Counted from the stretch's first letter, positions 44,959-56,783 are shown. The stretch: DNA of 64,000 nt from Oasisia sp. SBJ-2009 (GCA_964017155.1 OZ024866.1:27201105-27265104), one strand, 5' to 3'. The notes: generated from the letters alone by a model not told the origin. Made by a program: numbers and translations.

Positions 44959-46841
44959 TAGTGGGGTGGCATAGCACAACATATCAAACCAAGTGTTCAT
45001 TTTGCGATACAATCACCAAATTTGGCAGATGTGTTGATAGATATCTTGGGAACAAACGTGGATATTGGGCCATCGCAAATTCGCAACCTGGTGGCCGTGG
45101 CAGCCATTTTTGTAAATGGCCGCCAGCGGTTGGTCAAGACATTCTAAATAATTGAAGTCACATGCAATAATGGACATAATTGAGATCCTAATAACCTTGA
45201 GAGACAAATAATTACTCACTCACAATTCTATGGTACTTTAAAAAGTAATTTGTAATTTCATGATATTATAATATGACTATATAGTGACATGAATCAGTAA
45301 AACAACTCTCGTAGGATTATTTTGTCAGATGCTGGATACTATAGCAAACATTGTTTTTTATTTAGAAAAGTATAGTAACACACCTATTCATATGTAGAAA
45401 GTTGATGCCTCATTGATAAAAAAAAATAGTATAATTAATAGTATTATTATTATTTGGAAAAAATGTAAGGCTCAGAGTTAAAAATCTGCTTATAAAGCCC
45501 TAACAACATAACACATGTAAATACATTATATACAAAGAAGCTAAATAAATAAATTTAATTAATAGGTTAAATTAGTAATCCTTAGCTTTGATCGCTTTGA
45601 TAAACAAAAGCAGGCACTGCCGACTCCTTCTTGCGTGCAGCACATGTTGCGCGCACCAGACGTGCCCACCAAGTAACAGCGGCTGCAATGTACATCCTGT
45701 AGTATCGGGCTTACAATAACCGTACCACAGGTACAGAAGATGAGCCTTTGGGGTTTGATGAATGGTGCTCAAAGAGGGAAGAGAGCTGCCCTCAATTTCA
45801 GTATTGGGCAACAGGCATGTCATTGGAGCTGCGTTTACGGGTCTTTGTGAGGTCCCAGCGGCAGTCCTCCTACAGCATGTAACTCGATGCTCTGACAGAA
45901 CGTGTCCCCTTGTTCTTGGCTCTGGACCACATCAACTGTGCCCGCTGGATCCCAGTTCATCTCCGTGACATTACTGAACTATCAACGAGACACTCATATG
46001 TTGCCAGAGTATTTAATGCTGGCAATCATGGAAGTCACTGCCGGAACAGACAGATGCACTACTGATGCTTGCAGATGGACCAGAGGAGATACCCGATGAT
46101 GCAATGAACATAATTGAGAGGTTTGTCATACTTCTGTTTGACAGAACCAGCACCAGCAAGGTGGACCATGCAAGAAGTAAGCTCTTTCCACGAAAACAAC
46201 TCGGTGCAGCAAATCCCGCCTACCCGAGCTGCACTAGAGAAGCATGTCAAGAGAGCAGACTACCAGGATGGTCACATCTGGGGGGAAACACTGCTACCAG
46301 ACCCTGTGTTGCCATCAACGACTGACTGTGGGAGAGGGTGAAGTCTGACGGAATATAAGAGCCCCACTGAACTACATTGCCACAAGCATAAACATCGTGC
46401 CACGAGCTTGTCTCTTGTGGCTGCAAGAGTGGTTGCAGAAATCGCTGCAGATGCAAGAAGGGTGTACTTCAGTGCACAGGCCTCTGCTTCTGTGAGGGAG
46501 AATGTGCCATCTGACTCTAAGAACTCTCGTGTACTAAAACATTATAGTGCCACGCCATGATCCACGGGAAGTTGTCAAGTTGAACCTATTTTGCACTGTA
46601 CCTTGTATGTAAATAATATTTGTTGTCCTGAAAACATGGAAACAGAAGTTGGGGGTGGCAAAACAATTCTATGACAGTAGCCGCTGGCAGCCATTTTGGA
46701 AAATGCCTGCCATTGTCATCAGGGTGCCAATTTGCAATGGCCCAATATCCCGATGTCTTCTAAATATATTAATCTATGTGTGTACCAAATTTGGTGCTTG
46801 TATCACAAAATGAACAATAGGTTAGCTATACCGCCCCACTA
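44959..46841 (+). mobile_element. CXC/FEN-like TIR element, family 3, in an intron
   Basis: Ends TAGTGGGGTGGCATAG (44959) and the inverted CTATACCGCCCCACTA (46826-46841), with TTT on both sides. TIRs of about 200 bp contain GATATTGGGCCAT(C/T)GCAAATT and GGCAGCCATTTT..AATGGCCGCC (45097). It is 1.9 kb long and codes on the plus strand, opposite to the host gene. It sits between the third NIDO exon (47486) and the AMOP exon (44431). Confidence 0.8.
45640..46520 (+). pseudogene. Decayed CXC protein of the family-3 element
   Basis: Plus-strand pieces: HQVTAAAMYIL then YRAYNNRTTGTEDEPLGFDE (45693), WCSKREESCPQFQYWATGMS (45756), FLALDHINCARWIPVHLRDI (45914), DAMNIIERFVILLFDRTSTS (46099), PPTRAALEKHVKRADYQDGH (46218), HELVSCGCKSGCRNRCRCKK (46399) and GVLQCTGLCFCEGEC. 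FDH-NYAR-P-H-RD, ERF-LL-D-TST and the closing CXC motif are the landmarks. It has in-frame stops and at least three frameshifts, and most of the FEN-like core is deleted. Confidence 0.68.
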
Positions 46842-47485
46842 TTTATAACCATACGATAAACTGGCAACCCCGCAACGTTGACCAATCAATCCTTCTGATT
46901 TGATATTGCATACACACTCCTCAACATAGATATGCACGATGAACTAATTTCACATTTTGATAATAAATATACAGCCGGATGACACTCTGTCGTACACTGT
47001 AACATAAAACAGACACAAATACATACGGACGGACTGACGGACAGATGGAAGATTGAGAAGTTGTAAACAGAAAAACGACAAACAACAGTAATTAATATAT
47101 AATCCAACGTTTGACTATTCTATAGAACTGGTTATTCCTGGCAGCAACTAGTTAATTCATACTGTAGGCATGTTTTTGTTAAGGCAAACAAACTTACCGG
47201 TGTTACTTTCTACAGGCTAATATTATACATGTACACTCCTTAATACAAATATGCACGATGAACTAATTTCACATCTTCACAATAAATAAAGCCGGATGAC
47301 ACTGTGTCGTACACTGTAACACAACACAGATATAGACTGACGGACAGATGGAAGCTTGAGAAAAATTCTACAACCAACAGTACTGAATGTAGAATCCAAC
47401 GTTTGACCATTCCTTAGAACTGATTATTTCTCGCAGGAATTAGTTAATACTGTAGGCATGTTTTCTTTAAGTTAAACAAACTTAC
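46842..47485. repeat. Intron with a duplicated exon edge
   Basis: 46915-47210 and 47232-47490 are tandem copies (ATATGCACGATGAACTAATT, GCCGGATGACACT, AACGTTTGAC(T/C)ATTC). The right copy ends in the true splice donor CTTACCGGTGTT of exon 47486-47702. The left copy ends in the same string at about 47196, without an exon behind it. Confidence 0.85.
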
Positions 47486-47702
47486 CGGTGTTCCCTTCTA
47501 GGTCTGCGACGCGAAAGGGGTTCGAGGTATTTGAAACCTCTACGGTTTTCGAATGGATCTTGCCGTTCTTTGTTATGATATACCCAAGGAAACTACGCCG
47601 AACACTCACAGGATTGTCCGAGCCGGTTGGGTCGTAAATATAGACCACATACGTTTTCTTCTTTTCTCTGTCGCTCATTAACACCAGTTGAAAGGTGTTT
47701 GG
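47486..47702 (-). CDS. NIDO domain, third segment (exon)
   Basis: Minus strand. GTTGACAG acceptor (47703-47705), phase 0 in. Donor ACCG|GTAAGT, phase 1 out, 217 nt. Reads PNTFQLVLMSDREKKKTYVV then YIYDPTGSD. NTFQ-VL..D....Y-V..Y is the core NIDO strand pair. The rest (RRSFLGYIITKNGKIHSK) reaches the closing region continued by the 44431 exon. Confidence 0.87.
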
Positions 47703-49210
47703 CTGTCAACAACAAGCAATACGGATCAGATTGTGTAGTTGTGATAGTAGCGGGTGAGAGCATGACCTAGTTTTCTCCTGCCCCGCAGTCTTGTATATTG
47801 GTTATCGCCTCTGTATCGTCGCCAACGAATTGTTGGCAAGAGGTGTTACAATTCGTTATGTAATAATCGCCTGTTAATATAACAACTGCGAGTGATGTAA
47901 TAAAACTGCCTGATAATGTAATAACTTTGTGAATGTAATAACTCCACCTGATAATATAGTAAACCTGCTGCCAGAAAATGTAATAATGTTTGCCTGATAA
48001 TGTAATAAAACTTTCTTGTCTGATAATGCATTAACCTGATAATGTAATAAACTGCTCTTGCTGGTAATATAGTAACTTTAAACTGATAATGTAATAACGT
48101 ACATATTTCGCATATTACTTAGTCGTTTTCGTGCAGCTCATGTTTCATGCACAGTGCGGTTTAACTATTTTGTCTCTTTCGCAATACTGCAATTGTTGCT
48201 AGTGGGGTCCTTTTAGCTTATATCCAATATGCTGGTTCCAAAGCTAAAGCCAGATTTGTTCCAGCAGGTCAGAGCTTGCGGTACCGCTAGAAACTGAAAG
48301 GTCAGTGACTTTATCCCGAGTAATCACCTTCCTTAGAATTACATTTGACGCAGAAGGTATGGAAGTCAGGTCATCAGACCACAAGTTAGGAGGGAGGAAA
48401 GGATCGAGAGAGGGAGGGAGGGATGCAGAGAGGAAGGGATGGACTGGGTCGGAGGGAGAGAAAGAGACAGGGAGGGAGGAAAAATGACAAAGAACGCAAA
48501 CCAATTTACGTCATTACGTCATAAAATACGCACACAGTATCTGTTGCTGTCGATATTTAATATTACAACGTTATATGTCATCGGTCACATGTATGACAAA
48601 AACGGACTCCACGTTTTACCTGCAGAGCTATACAGTTCTAGCAAGATATCGTATGCCGCGAGGAATGTATTCCCGTCTCAAACTCAACTAAATTGGCTAG
48701 CAACTAGTATGGACAACAATTTATTATAAAAAAAAACTAATTATAATATAACGTATTCATCCCAAAATCAAATGTTTCTTTATAATGTTTATGAAAGGGT
48801 CAAATTCGATTTAATACCTATTTTACTGGTATTTCACATGTCACCATAAACATTAAGAAAAACCGGTTTAACAAGACTCTGATCAAATCTTTAAATGGGA
48901 TATATAATTTATGCAAGCAGATTGTTTAAGTAGTTACTTTGGGTGTAGTACGTCTGTAGTCACATCCAAAGTTGGGCAATTTTGGAAGTGAACATTAATT
49001 GTAGGAACGGTTGTATTATGATTCCATATCTAACCAGAAGATGTCCGTATTTATGTCCCTTCTATAATACTGGTTATATCTGCATCGGTCCACTAATCAA
49101 ACTACTACCTGTATATGTGTGTACGTGTATGTGTGTATGTGTGCAAATGTGTCCGTGCGTGCGTGTGTATATATTAAACTGTAAACTCAGCAACATAAAC
49201 AATAGCATAC
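47703..49210. other. Intron with short repeats
   Basis: 47860-48105 is an irregular array of CTGATAATGTAATAA-like units (about ten, 15-35 nt apart). 48385-48490 is a purine-rich GGGAGGGAGGGA tract. No exon recognised. Confidence 0.65.
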
Positions 49211-49570
49211 CTTGTTACGGGTGGAGTCATTTTCCAGTAGAGGAAAGTTGTTTACCCACGTGACCATCAGCACCCAATCGGGATTAACATCCTCTTCGCC
49301 GGTGTATTTCTTGATGTAGGTTTTAGTCAAGTTCATAATGGCGTCCGTTCTCGTTTTCTCAGCAGGGTTAGAGACGGTAGTTTTGCTGTCGTATACATGA
49401 TAGTACGTCTTGCTGTTTTCTGTGCAGTCGCTATTAGCCCAGAACGGAGCTAGCAGGCCAAACCCATATCGTCTGGCGCGTCTGTTTTGTAGCATTGCTT
49501 TCATTATGTCTACAGGGGGATTTCTGCGAAGAAATCGTTGGGACAACGACACATAGCCGTTTGTGTACAT
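49211..49570 (-). CDS. NIDO domain, central exon
   Basis: Minus strand. CTTTACAG acceptor (49571-49573), phase 0. Donor AAG|GTATGC, phase 0, exactly 120 codons. Reads MYTNGYVSLSQRFL, YGFGLLAPFWANSDCTEN, TYYHVYDSKT, NPDWVLMVTWVNNFPL. The TNGY-S, L-APFWA-D and W-L-VTW motifs define the extracellular NIDO domain of nidogen, MUC4 and mesh-type proteins. Its role is inferred from these families as extracellular or membrane-proximal adhesion; the substrate is unknown. Confidence 0.92.
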
Positions 49571-50804
49571 CTGTAAAGGAAGAAATAAGACAATGTTGGG
49601 ACCAACAAAGTTATATGTATTCAATGTATACATTAATGATAATGACGATAACTACACATATATCCACGCCTAATTTGAAGCGTTGACTGATTTTCAGCTT
49701 ATGGTATTTTGTACTTGCCTGCAAGTATATTCAAGCATATAACATTACTGTTAATTGTGCCACTTTCACGATATTATCCAGACCAGTACTGTGTTAAATT
49801 TAGGGCGCGCGATGAATCATAAATCAACAGAGCGGTGGGGCGGAGGATTGTAAGGTTCATTAATAATTCGAGTTTTAAATACACAACATTACGATGATTG
49901 ACAAGATTTAAGCGTTGATATTTCAGTAGAGTTCAATCAAGTGAAATACTTGAAAATACAAACACGAGTTTTTTTTCGAAATGTTTTATTTAGTCCTGTA
50001 TGTAAATTCGGATATTTTAACTGATATCGATTATGACATACATACAGTTCAAAATGTTTTAACGATGCATTTATAGGTGTTGCTCCTGCTGCTGGTGTAG
50101 CGTTACTGTTTCGGGAGGATACTATTTTAACGATACGAAGACATGGCATAGACGTTCGAATTTTAGTAGATTTAGATCTTCATCTTTCTCGTAATTACCC
50201 GAGCTCGAGATTCATTTATTTTTGTGACAAAGCTGAGATTGTTACATACATTGAATTGTTGACTTAGACAAATTGTTTCCTCTTCTTAAAAACATGTCTG
50301 GTAGCCAGTGTGCATGTGAAATGTGTTTCTAAGTAGTGTATAGCATTGTTTCATCATCGAATTGAACACAATGAAACCACAATATTACGAATATTCCTCC
50401 ACACAAAAAGAAACATAGTAAATACGTTTGTATGAACACATTTTGAACTGGCTTTGAGAAAAGTGTTATCACCAAGAATATGTGTGCTGATGAAAATTGG
50501 CATTTATGTGCGCCTGCCGTGTGCATATGTCTGATTAATGTAAGCATCGAGTATGTCTAAAAATGAAAGTAAGCACCTTCGTATTCAACTTTTCTTAACA
50601 AGAATGTAAGCATTGTCTTCACCAAAAAATCTGTCTGAGCAAGAACGTGAAACGTAAACTGTACAATGTGTGCCTGCATCTTAGAATTGCATACTTTCTT
50701 TTGTCTGATAACGTCACTCTTACTGATAAAGAAAGGAAACATTACTGAGAGTCTTTATTACATTTTGTGTCATAAAGAAAGTAAATAGTGTTTTGTGTCC
50801 TTAC
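49571..50804. other. Intron, no gene seen
   Basis: AT-rich intron between the two first NIDO exons. No repeats or TIRs recognised. Confidence 0.6.
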
Positions 50805-50968
50805 CACGAGTCTGTCTGTCTCGAAGTCGAACACTTTCACAGGCGGGCGAAACATCAGTGGTCGGGAAAGTCCGAGCCGGAACCTCTTTACGCACCTAAT
50901 TTCTTTGTCATTCGCAGCCTTTCCATGGCTCAACAGTCTTGGCAGAATAGGAGGATCAGTTGTATCTA
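50805..50968 (-). CDS. Linker and NIDO start (exon)
   Basis: Minus strand. Acceptor GTTAG|TAGATAC, where a second AG three bases on allows a NAGNAG choice that adds or drops one residue. Phase 1 in; donor GTG|GTAAGG, phase 0 out. Reads DTTDPPILPRLLSHG, CVKRFRLGLSRPLMFRPPVK and VFDFETDRLV, leading directly into MYTNGYVSL of the next exon. The phase matches the phase-1 EGF exons upstream, which supports one transcript. Confidence 0.8.
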
Positions 50969-51061
50969 CTAACAACAAAACGTTAATTATCCAAAGTAAT
51001 TGGGACATTCGTGGCACATAGGATAATGACGCATGTCTATGATCAGCATAATGGTTAAATG

Positions 51062-51064
<3 letters not shown>

Positions 51065-51142
<78 letters not shown>
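51065..51142. repeat. (TA)n microsatellite
   Basis: About 39 TA units just downstream (minus strand) of an EGF exon. Similar tracts recur in each EGF unit. Confidence 0.97.
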
Positions 51143-51146
<4 letters not shown>

Positions 51147-51293
51147 ACCTCGACCATAATAGAACCAGTACTGCACTCTTCATAGTTGCATATTTAGCCG
51201 CCATAGCAAATATGAAAAACGAACCAAACAAATGCACGGCGAATACAATATGAATAAATGTTTTAATAGATAATCAAAAATGGCAACTCGAAC

Positions 51294-51407
51294 CTGTTTC
51301 ACAGTTCGCACCAATGTACCCCTCAACGCAATGGCACCTGTACTCGTTCATGCCGTCATCGCAAGTGCCTCCATTTTCACATGGGTTACTGCCGCACTCG
51401 TTCACGT
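51294..51407 (-). CDS. EGF exon 12 (type I, calcium-binding-like)
   Basis: Last EGF before NIDO. 114 nt, phase 1 on both sides (acceptor CCAG, donor CAG|GTTCGA). Reads [20 protein letters not shown] then [17 protein letters not shown]-x-N-E-C at the start and the later aromatic position fit a calcium-binding EGF. It differs most from the other type I exons ([11 protein letters not shown] rather than ATGYxDSNCET), consistent with a position outside the recent array. Confidence 0.9.
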
Positions 51408-51536
51408 CTGGAACAAGATAAGTTATCCAATAAAACGCTGTCATTCTAACGTGAATCTTATCACGCCGCTGCTTGTATTGCAACTGCAAAACCACCTACT
51501 ACTGCCGAGAAAGTAAGATGAACTGTCTGCCAGATA

Positions 51537-51741
51537 TTCACTTTCTGGAACATGACACGCACACAATGGCGGATACATATAAACCTAAGCACATTATAAA
51601 ACAATGGTATGATTATACTTTCGCAGATAATCTCGGGCTGATATTATTTGCAAATTATGTTTTTGTCGAAATATTGTGAACCAAGCACTCCTGTACAATC
51701 TACTGTTGTCCTGGAACAAACACAAGTTCCTTCAATGCACA
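51537..51741. repeat. Intronic segment shared with 63556-63755
   Basis: CTGGAACATGA..CACAATGG and GGCTGATATTATTTGCAAAT are shared with the region upstream of EGF exon 1. The outermost EGF units of the array (51.3 and 63.3 kb) are therefore sister copies. Confidence 0.8.
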
Positions 51742-53212
51742 GGCGTCGATCGGTGTGGGACGGGGGGACGCGTCCCCCCACTTTTCAGGGTAGGAATTGC
51801 CCCCACCCCACTTTTCAGTTAAGAAACATTGCGAGCCATATAGCCTGACGCAACACTCCTCTCTCTTAAAAGCCGTTACATGGGAGTAGCTAGGCAATAA
51901 ACTCGCGATATGAAGTTCCGATCACCCATTAGAAAATCGACTAGCTAAATTACTTGGCTGCCCACAACGCGCATCTGGTCCTTATCTTAGTAAATAATCA
52001 TCCCGCCGGGCTGCGGTGTAGCGCTTTCATTTTTCCGGCGTTATAAACGTTCCGATTGACTTTCTGCGCATACACGATAAATGTAAAATCATCAATGTGC
52101 AGCGAAACGACAAAGCATTTATGGTATATTTACTACGTGCTGCTCGTTATGATGTATATAACCTCTCAGGAAAGTTATTTATAGCAAACTAACAGGAGGC
52201 AAATAAGTTTTGAGGCATGTTTTAATTTGCCATAATCCGTGATAGTGGTTTAAACAAACGTAATATTTTAATGTATTGAACGAAATGTTTGACAACTCTT
52301 CACAGTGTGTCATCACAGGAGAGTTATCGAACAGCCCGTGGCATTTATATCAACAATGCTTTGTTATTTCGCTGCATATTGATGATTTTTAATTTGTCGC
52401 GCATACGCAGAAAAAGCCAATCGGAAAGTTTATGACTACCGAAAAATTTCAGCCGCTTCCGGGCTCTATCAGTTTACAACCTTGTGTTGATATTATTAAT
52501 AGGCTCTAGCCATCAAGCACATTTTAAATGATGACATTTCTGTTGCTCTTTCACCCATCGCCTGCTTGATGCATATCGCCTACGACAGAAGCGGCGGATT
52601 CCTGCACTTTGTGTAACTTATTCCCATTTGAGCGATGACAAATTTCTTTGCCAACATTTTGGATTGGGAAGTTCTACACAGGCGCAGCATGGGTTTCGAT
52701 CAGCGGGAGACGAGGGGGACGCGTCCCCCCACTTTTCGGCCTGAGGGGATCAGCATAGGAAATATCCTCATACTGTTTTAGTTTAAAAAAAACATATCTA
52801 TAGGCATATATAGCGAGACTGATCACCGCTTTCTCTTAAAAACCCTACATCGGCCTTGCAGTAAACTTGATAACTTCCGACTACCTAGTGGAAAATCACT
52901 AGATAAATTGCTTGGTCGGCCGCAGGCCGCAACTTGATCTTAGTCCAGTTAATGGTCATCATGCCGGACTCTTTCATTTTGCACACTTGTGTGGATATGA
53001 TAATAGGCATTAGCCATCAAGCACATTATAGATTATTAATTTTTTTTGTCCTGTCACCCCATTGATTGCACCCTGGTCGCCCTGGTGGATATTTATATCG
53101 CCTACGGCGGCACTAGCGGTTTTCTGCACTTTGTGTCATTTTATAACATTTTAGTGATGACAAATTTCTTTGCCAAAAGGTGGAATAGGGAAGTCCTACA
53201 CAGGCACCCCTG
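51742..53212. repeat. Two tandem copies of an about 0.5-0.9 kb repeat
   Basis: Copy 1 starts at about 51745 and copy 2 at about 52693. Both begin around GGGGGACGCGTCCCCCCACT, and share ACTTCCGA-like/AATTACTTGG, TAGCCATCAAGCACATT and GATGACAAATTTCTTTGCCA. The palindromic start looks like a DNA-transposon end. Within copy 1, 52240-52345 also resembles the 3' UTR of the cysteine-rich exons at 5.96 and 13.75 kb (ATCGAACAGCCCGTGG). Confidence 0.75.
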
Positions 53213-53310
53213 TAAGCTCTGAATCTTGTCAATCTATGAATCAGGCAAGCAGTGTTGGGTCCATAGTCTGCCCCCAAATGTTCAGTGATTGGGGTGGGCC
53301 ATGGCCCTTC

Positions 53311-53882
53311 CAGACATGCCACATTTATGGGATGGCAATCCGTATTTTTTACCTAAAATGTTGTAAGAATCCGTATCAATCCGTATCATTAATAAGATCT
53401 TCCAGTTAACTATTTAGGCCTTTTCAAAATGTTTTTTGCACGTTTTGTTTTCGATTACTGGGGCCAGTTTACTGCAAGATTACCGATCACTTCAGCACGT
53501 TTGAAATAAACTGCATACCGCAATTCATTGCACTCGGCGTCGAACTCCATTTCCGGTACTGCTATTTACAATCGTGATGCGCCTGTCATGCACCCCGTTC
53601 CCACCCGTTGTGCCACCTGCCGCAGTTTTCATAACTAAAATTTACCAGTACGCCATCTATTACGCGCTACAATAAACTAATTGGTAGTTTAGCTCGTTCG
53701 TTTCGAATCGATTTACTTAGTCACTAACAGTAAACAATTATTCCATTATGCAGTATGGTTTTGTGACGCATACAAGGCATAATGTGGTTAATAATCTTTT
53801 CTCCATGAGTACGGCCGTATCACTTAAAAAACCGCCAAAATCCGTATCGGATACGGGTAATCCGTATCATGTGGCATGTCTG
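53311..53882. mobile_element. MITE-like element in EGF unit P (complete)
   Basis: Perfect 14-bp ends CAGACATGCCACAT at 53311 and ATGTGGCATGTCTG at 53869-53882, flanked by CCCTTC on both sides. It is rich in ATCCGTATC words near both ends (subterminal repeats), and no coding potential is seen. Damaged copies sit in the same place in the other EGF units: 55873-56480, about 58394-58958, about 60931-61505 and 63062-63240. Confidence 0.8.
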
Positions 53883-54058
53883 CCCTTCTTGAAATATATG
53901 TTGCTAACATAAGTATTATCGATAGCATAACAAAGGCTTTTTAGTTTAGAATTAGCACCAGACCAACAATTAATTATGTATTATTTCCATAAAAAGAAGT
54001 TATGTGTATTTCAGGTCATAAATGTTTTAATAGATAAGCTTATAACAACATCGCTAAC

Positions 54059-54172
54059 CTGTTTCACAGTTCGAATCCGTGTACCCTGTAGCACACAGGC
54101 ACCTGTACATGTTTACTTCGTCACTGCAAATGCCTCCATTTTCACATGGGTTACTGATGCACTCGTTCACCT
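54059..54172 (-). CDS. EGF exon 11 (type I)
   Basis: 114 nt, phase 1-1. [20 protein letters not shown] then NMYRCLCATGYTDSNCET. Six cysteines in EGF spacing. ENEC-type start suggests calcium binding. Twin of exon 6 at 59134 in the other dimer. Confidence 0.92.
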
Positions 54173-54391
54173 CTGAAAAAAAAAAAATTCATCGATTAAA
54201 CATTGTCGTTCTAACGTGAAACTGGTTACGCCGCTTCTTGTATTGCACCTGCAAAACCACCTACTATTGCCGAAAAAATCAAGACGAACTATCTGCCGGA
54301 TATTCAGTATCAACTAAATCAACAATAATTCCAGTCAGCTATTGCTTTGTTGATGCATGGATGTAAAGGTATACGTACTATGATTACTTAC

Positions 54392-54502
54392 CAAACTCAC
54401 ACCGACTCCCTGAGTAACCATCTATGCAACTGCATGTGTATGAACTTGTAGCAGGATCCCATGTACACGAGCCTCCGTTCTTGCAACGTTGTGTACACAT
54501 GC
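54392..54502 (-). CDS. EGF exon 10 (type III)
   Basis: 111 nt, phase 1-1 (acceptor TTACAG, donor TTTG|GTAAGT). MCTQRCKNGGSCTWDPATSS then YTCSCIDGYSGSRCEF. A shorter non-calcium EGF, twin of 59464-59574. Confidence 0.9.
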
Positions 54503-55365
54503 CTGTAACGCGAAAACGACGTTTAACAAGTTACTACACTCACGCAATCCATCCATCAAATAATGATTTAATTTTGATACACCCAAAGTTCATGCTGCAA
54601 TGTCGGGACTACCGAAAACAATAATAAAACAGTTTATTACTAAATCCTGCATATTTATTTCGTTCACCGATACCATTTATTCCGTATTCATCACTGGGAA
54701 TTTTGCAATGGGCACATGTTTATGCAATGCATATACGTGACACCGTATAATACCGTACAAAATACGTTCTTTTGTCACACAGATCGGCGGGTGACAAAAC
54801 AAGACGCTCAAGTAATATTGTCCACATACAGTGGTACCAGGTAACGAACTAAAGTGGTTTCGTGACTCTTTTTGAGTAGCTTTTGTTTGTATACACCATG
54901 AAGTATAATTTCCAGTAACTACTTTCCCACGTAACGAACGTGGCGCTCCGCGTGTCTCTCATTTCATCAAACACATTTAACCACAGAAAGGATTCAGTAG
55001 CAAGACCAAAGACGATGAATTTATTTATTCGCTGATTCAAAAAATATCCAACACGAGTAACTTGCTGATATAGGTGTGCTGGTCTTCGGTGAAAATATAA
55101 TTGCCTGAGTTGTTTTTTATAATAATACAAAAAATAGTATTATGACAAGTTATGGGAATTACACGATATTGCTTGTTCATATATGAATGATTCACTGAAA
55201 AAACACTGAAACAAACAACAAGCTGATAAGTGCATTTTGTTAATTATATATCTCTATATCTTTGCAATATATATCATACATTGATATACGTGAATAATTG
55301 ATATTCACCTAAACAAATTCACTTCACTTCTATTGCAGTAGAAAGGCACGCTCTTGTGGACATTA

Positions 55366-55368
<3 letters not shown>

Positions 55369-55438
<70 letters not shown>
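55369..55438. repeat. (TA)n microsatellite, unit P
   Basis: Homologous to tracts at 57959-58012 and 60438-60547. The array length differs strongly between otherwise near-identical units. Confidence 0.97.
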
Positions 55439-55517
55439 GTATATAAAATATATATCCAACAACAAAGGATGTGATGCATTAATCCACCGCAATTAAATCA
55501 ACAATAAGATTACTTAC

Positions 55518-55643
55518 TAATCTCACACCGACTCCCTGAGTATCCGTCTGTGCAACTGCACGTGGATGAGCCTCCACCTTCCCTCGTACACGAGCCTCCG
55601 TTATCACAAGGTGGCGTGCACGTCGCCGTCTCGCTGGCGGTGT
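55518..55643 (-). CDS. EGF exon 9 (type II)
   Basis: 126 nt, phase 1-1. DTASETATCTPPCDNGGSCT then REGGGSSTCSCTDGYSGSRC. One of four near-identical type II exons. This one has CDNGG and ends CEI rather than CEM. Confidence 0.9.
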
Positions 55644-55872
55644 CTGAGTAGATTAAGAATAAAAGGTTTGATTGACACGTTAGACGAAGACGTCACAGTA
55701 GGAAGCCAGATTAAGAGGTAAGTTTAATATGTCGGAAACTGTTACCATGTTCATATTGGTGTGTCTGTATAATTTTTCATATTTTAGTGTACATTTGTTG
55801 AATTAATTAATTAATGGTTATGCTATAAGTGTATTATCTTCAATCAGCATGTTGATTACTGTTATGTTGTAA

Positions 55873-56480
55873 CAGAGATGCCACATTTTTGGGACGGCAA
55901 TCCGTATTTTTGACCTACGATTGTGTAAGAATCCGTATCAATCGGTATCATTAATAAGATCTTCCAGTTAGCTGGCCTAAGCTATCTAGGCCTTTTCAAA
56001 ATGATTTTGCACGTTTTGTTTTCGATTATTGGGGCCAGTTTACTGCAAGATTACCGGTCACTTCAGCACGTTTAAATTAAACTGCGTACTGCAATTCATT
56101 GCACTCGGCATCGAACTCCATTTCCGGTACTGCAATTTACAATCGTCATGCGCCTGTCATGCACCCCGTTCCCACCCGTTGTGCCACCTGCAGCAGTTTT
56201 ATAAATAAAATTTACCAGTACGCCATCTATTACGCGCTACAATAAACTAATCGGTAGTTTAGTTCGTTCGTTTCGAATCGATTTACTTAGTCACTAACAG
56301 TAAACAATTATTCCATTACGCAGTATGGTTTTGTGACGCACACAAGGCATGATGTGATTAATAATCTTTTCTCCATGAATTTAGTTAAAATCCGTATCAA
56401 AACGAGGTACGGCCGTATCAGTTACAAAACCGCCAAAATCCGTATTGGATACGGGTAATCCGTATCATGTGGCATGTCTG
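55873..56480. mobile_element. MITE-like element in EGF unit Q
   Basis: Left end CAGAGATGCCACAT (one mismatch) and right end ATGTGGCATGTCTG. Internal match to 53311-53882, plus a 27-bp extra piece at 56378. Confidence 0.78.
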
Positions 56481-56613
56481 CCCTTCTTTAAATATATGTT
56501 GCCAACATAAGTATTATCAATAGCATAACAAAGGCTTTTTAGTTTAGAATTAGCAGCAGACCAACAATTAATTATGTAATATTTCCATAAAAAGTAGTTA
56601 TGTGTATTTCAGG

Positions 56614-56616
<3 letters not shown>

Positions 56617-56694
<78 letters not shown>

Positions 56695-56721
56695 CAAATA
56701 TAATATATATATATATGTATA

Positions 56722-56783
<62 letters not shown>
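56617..56783. repeat. (TA)n tracts, unit Q
   Basis: Two (TA)n runs separated by ATCAAATATAATATAT and TATGTATACT. Counterpart at 61589-61788. Confidence 0.96.

Noticed and set aside
47846..48031. 61-codon minus frame rich in Tyr (YYIIRQ)
   Set aside because: Produced by the TAATGTAATAA minisatellite.
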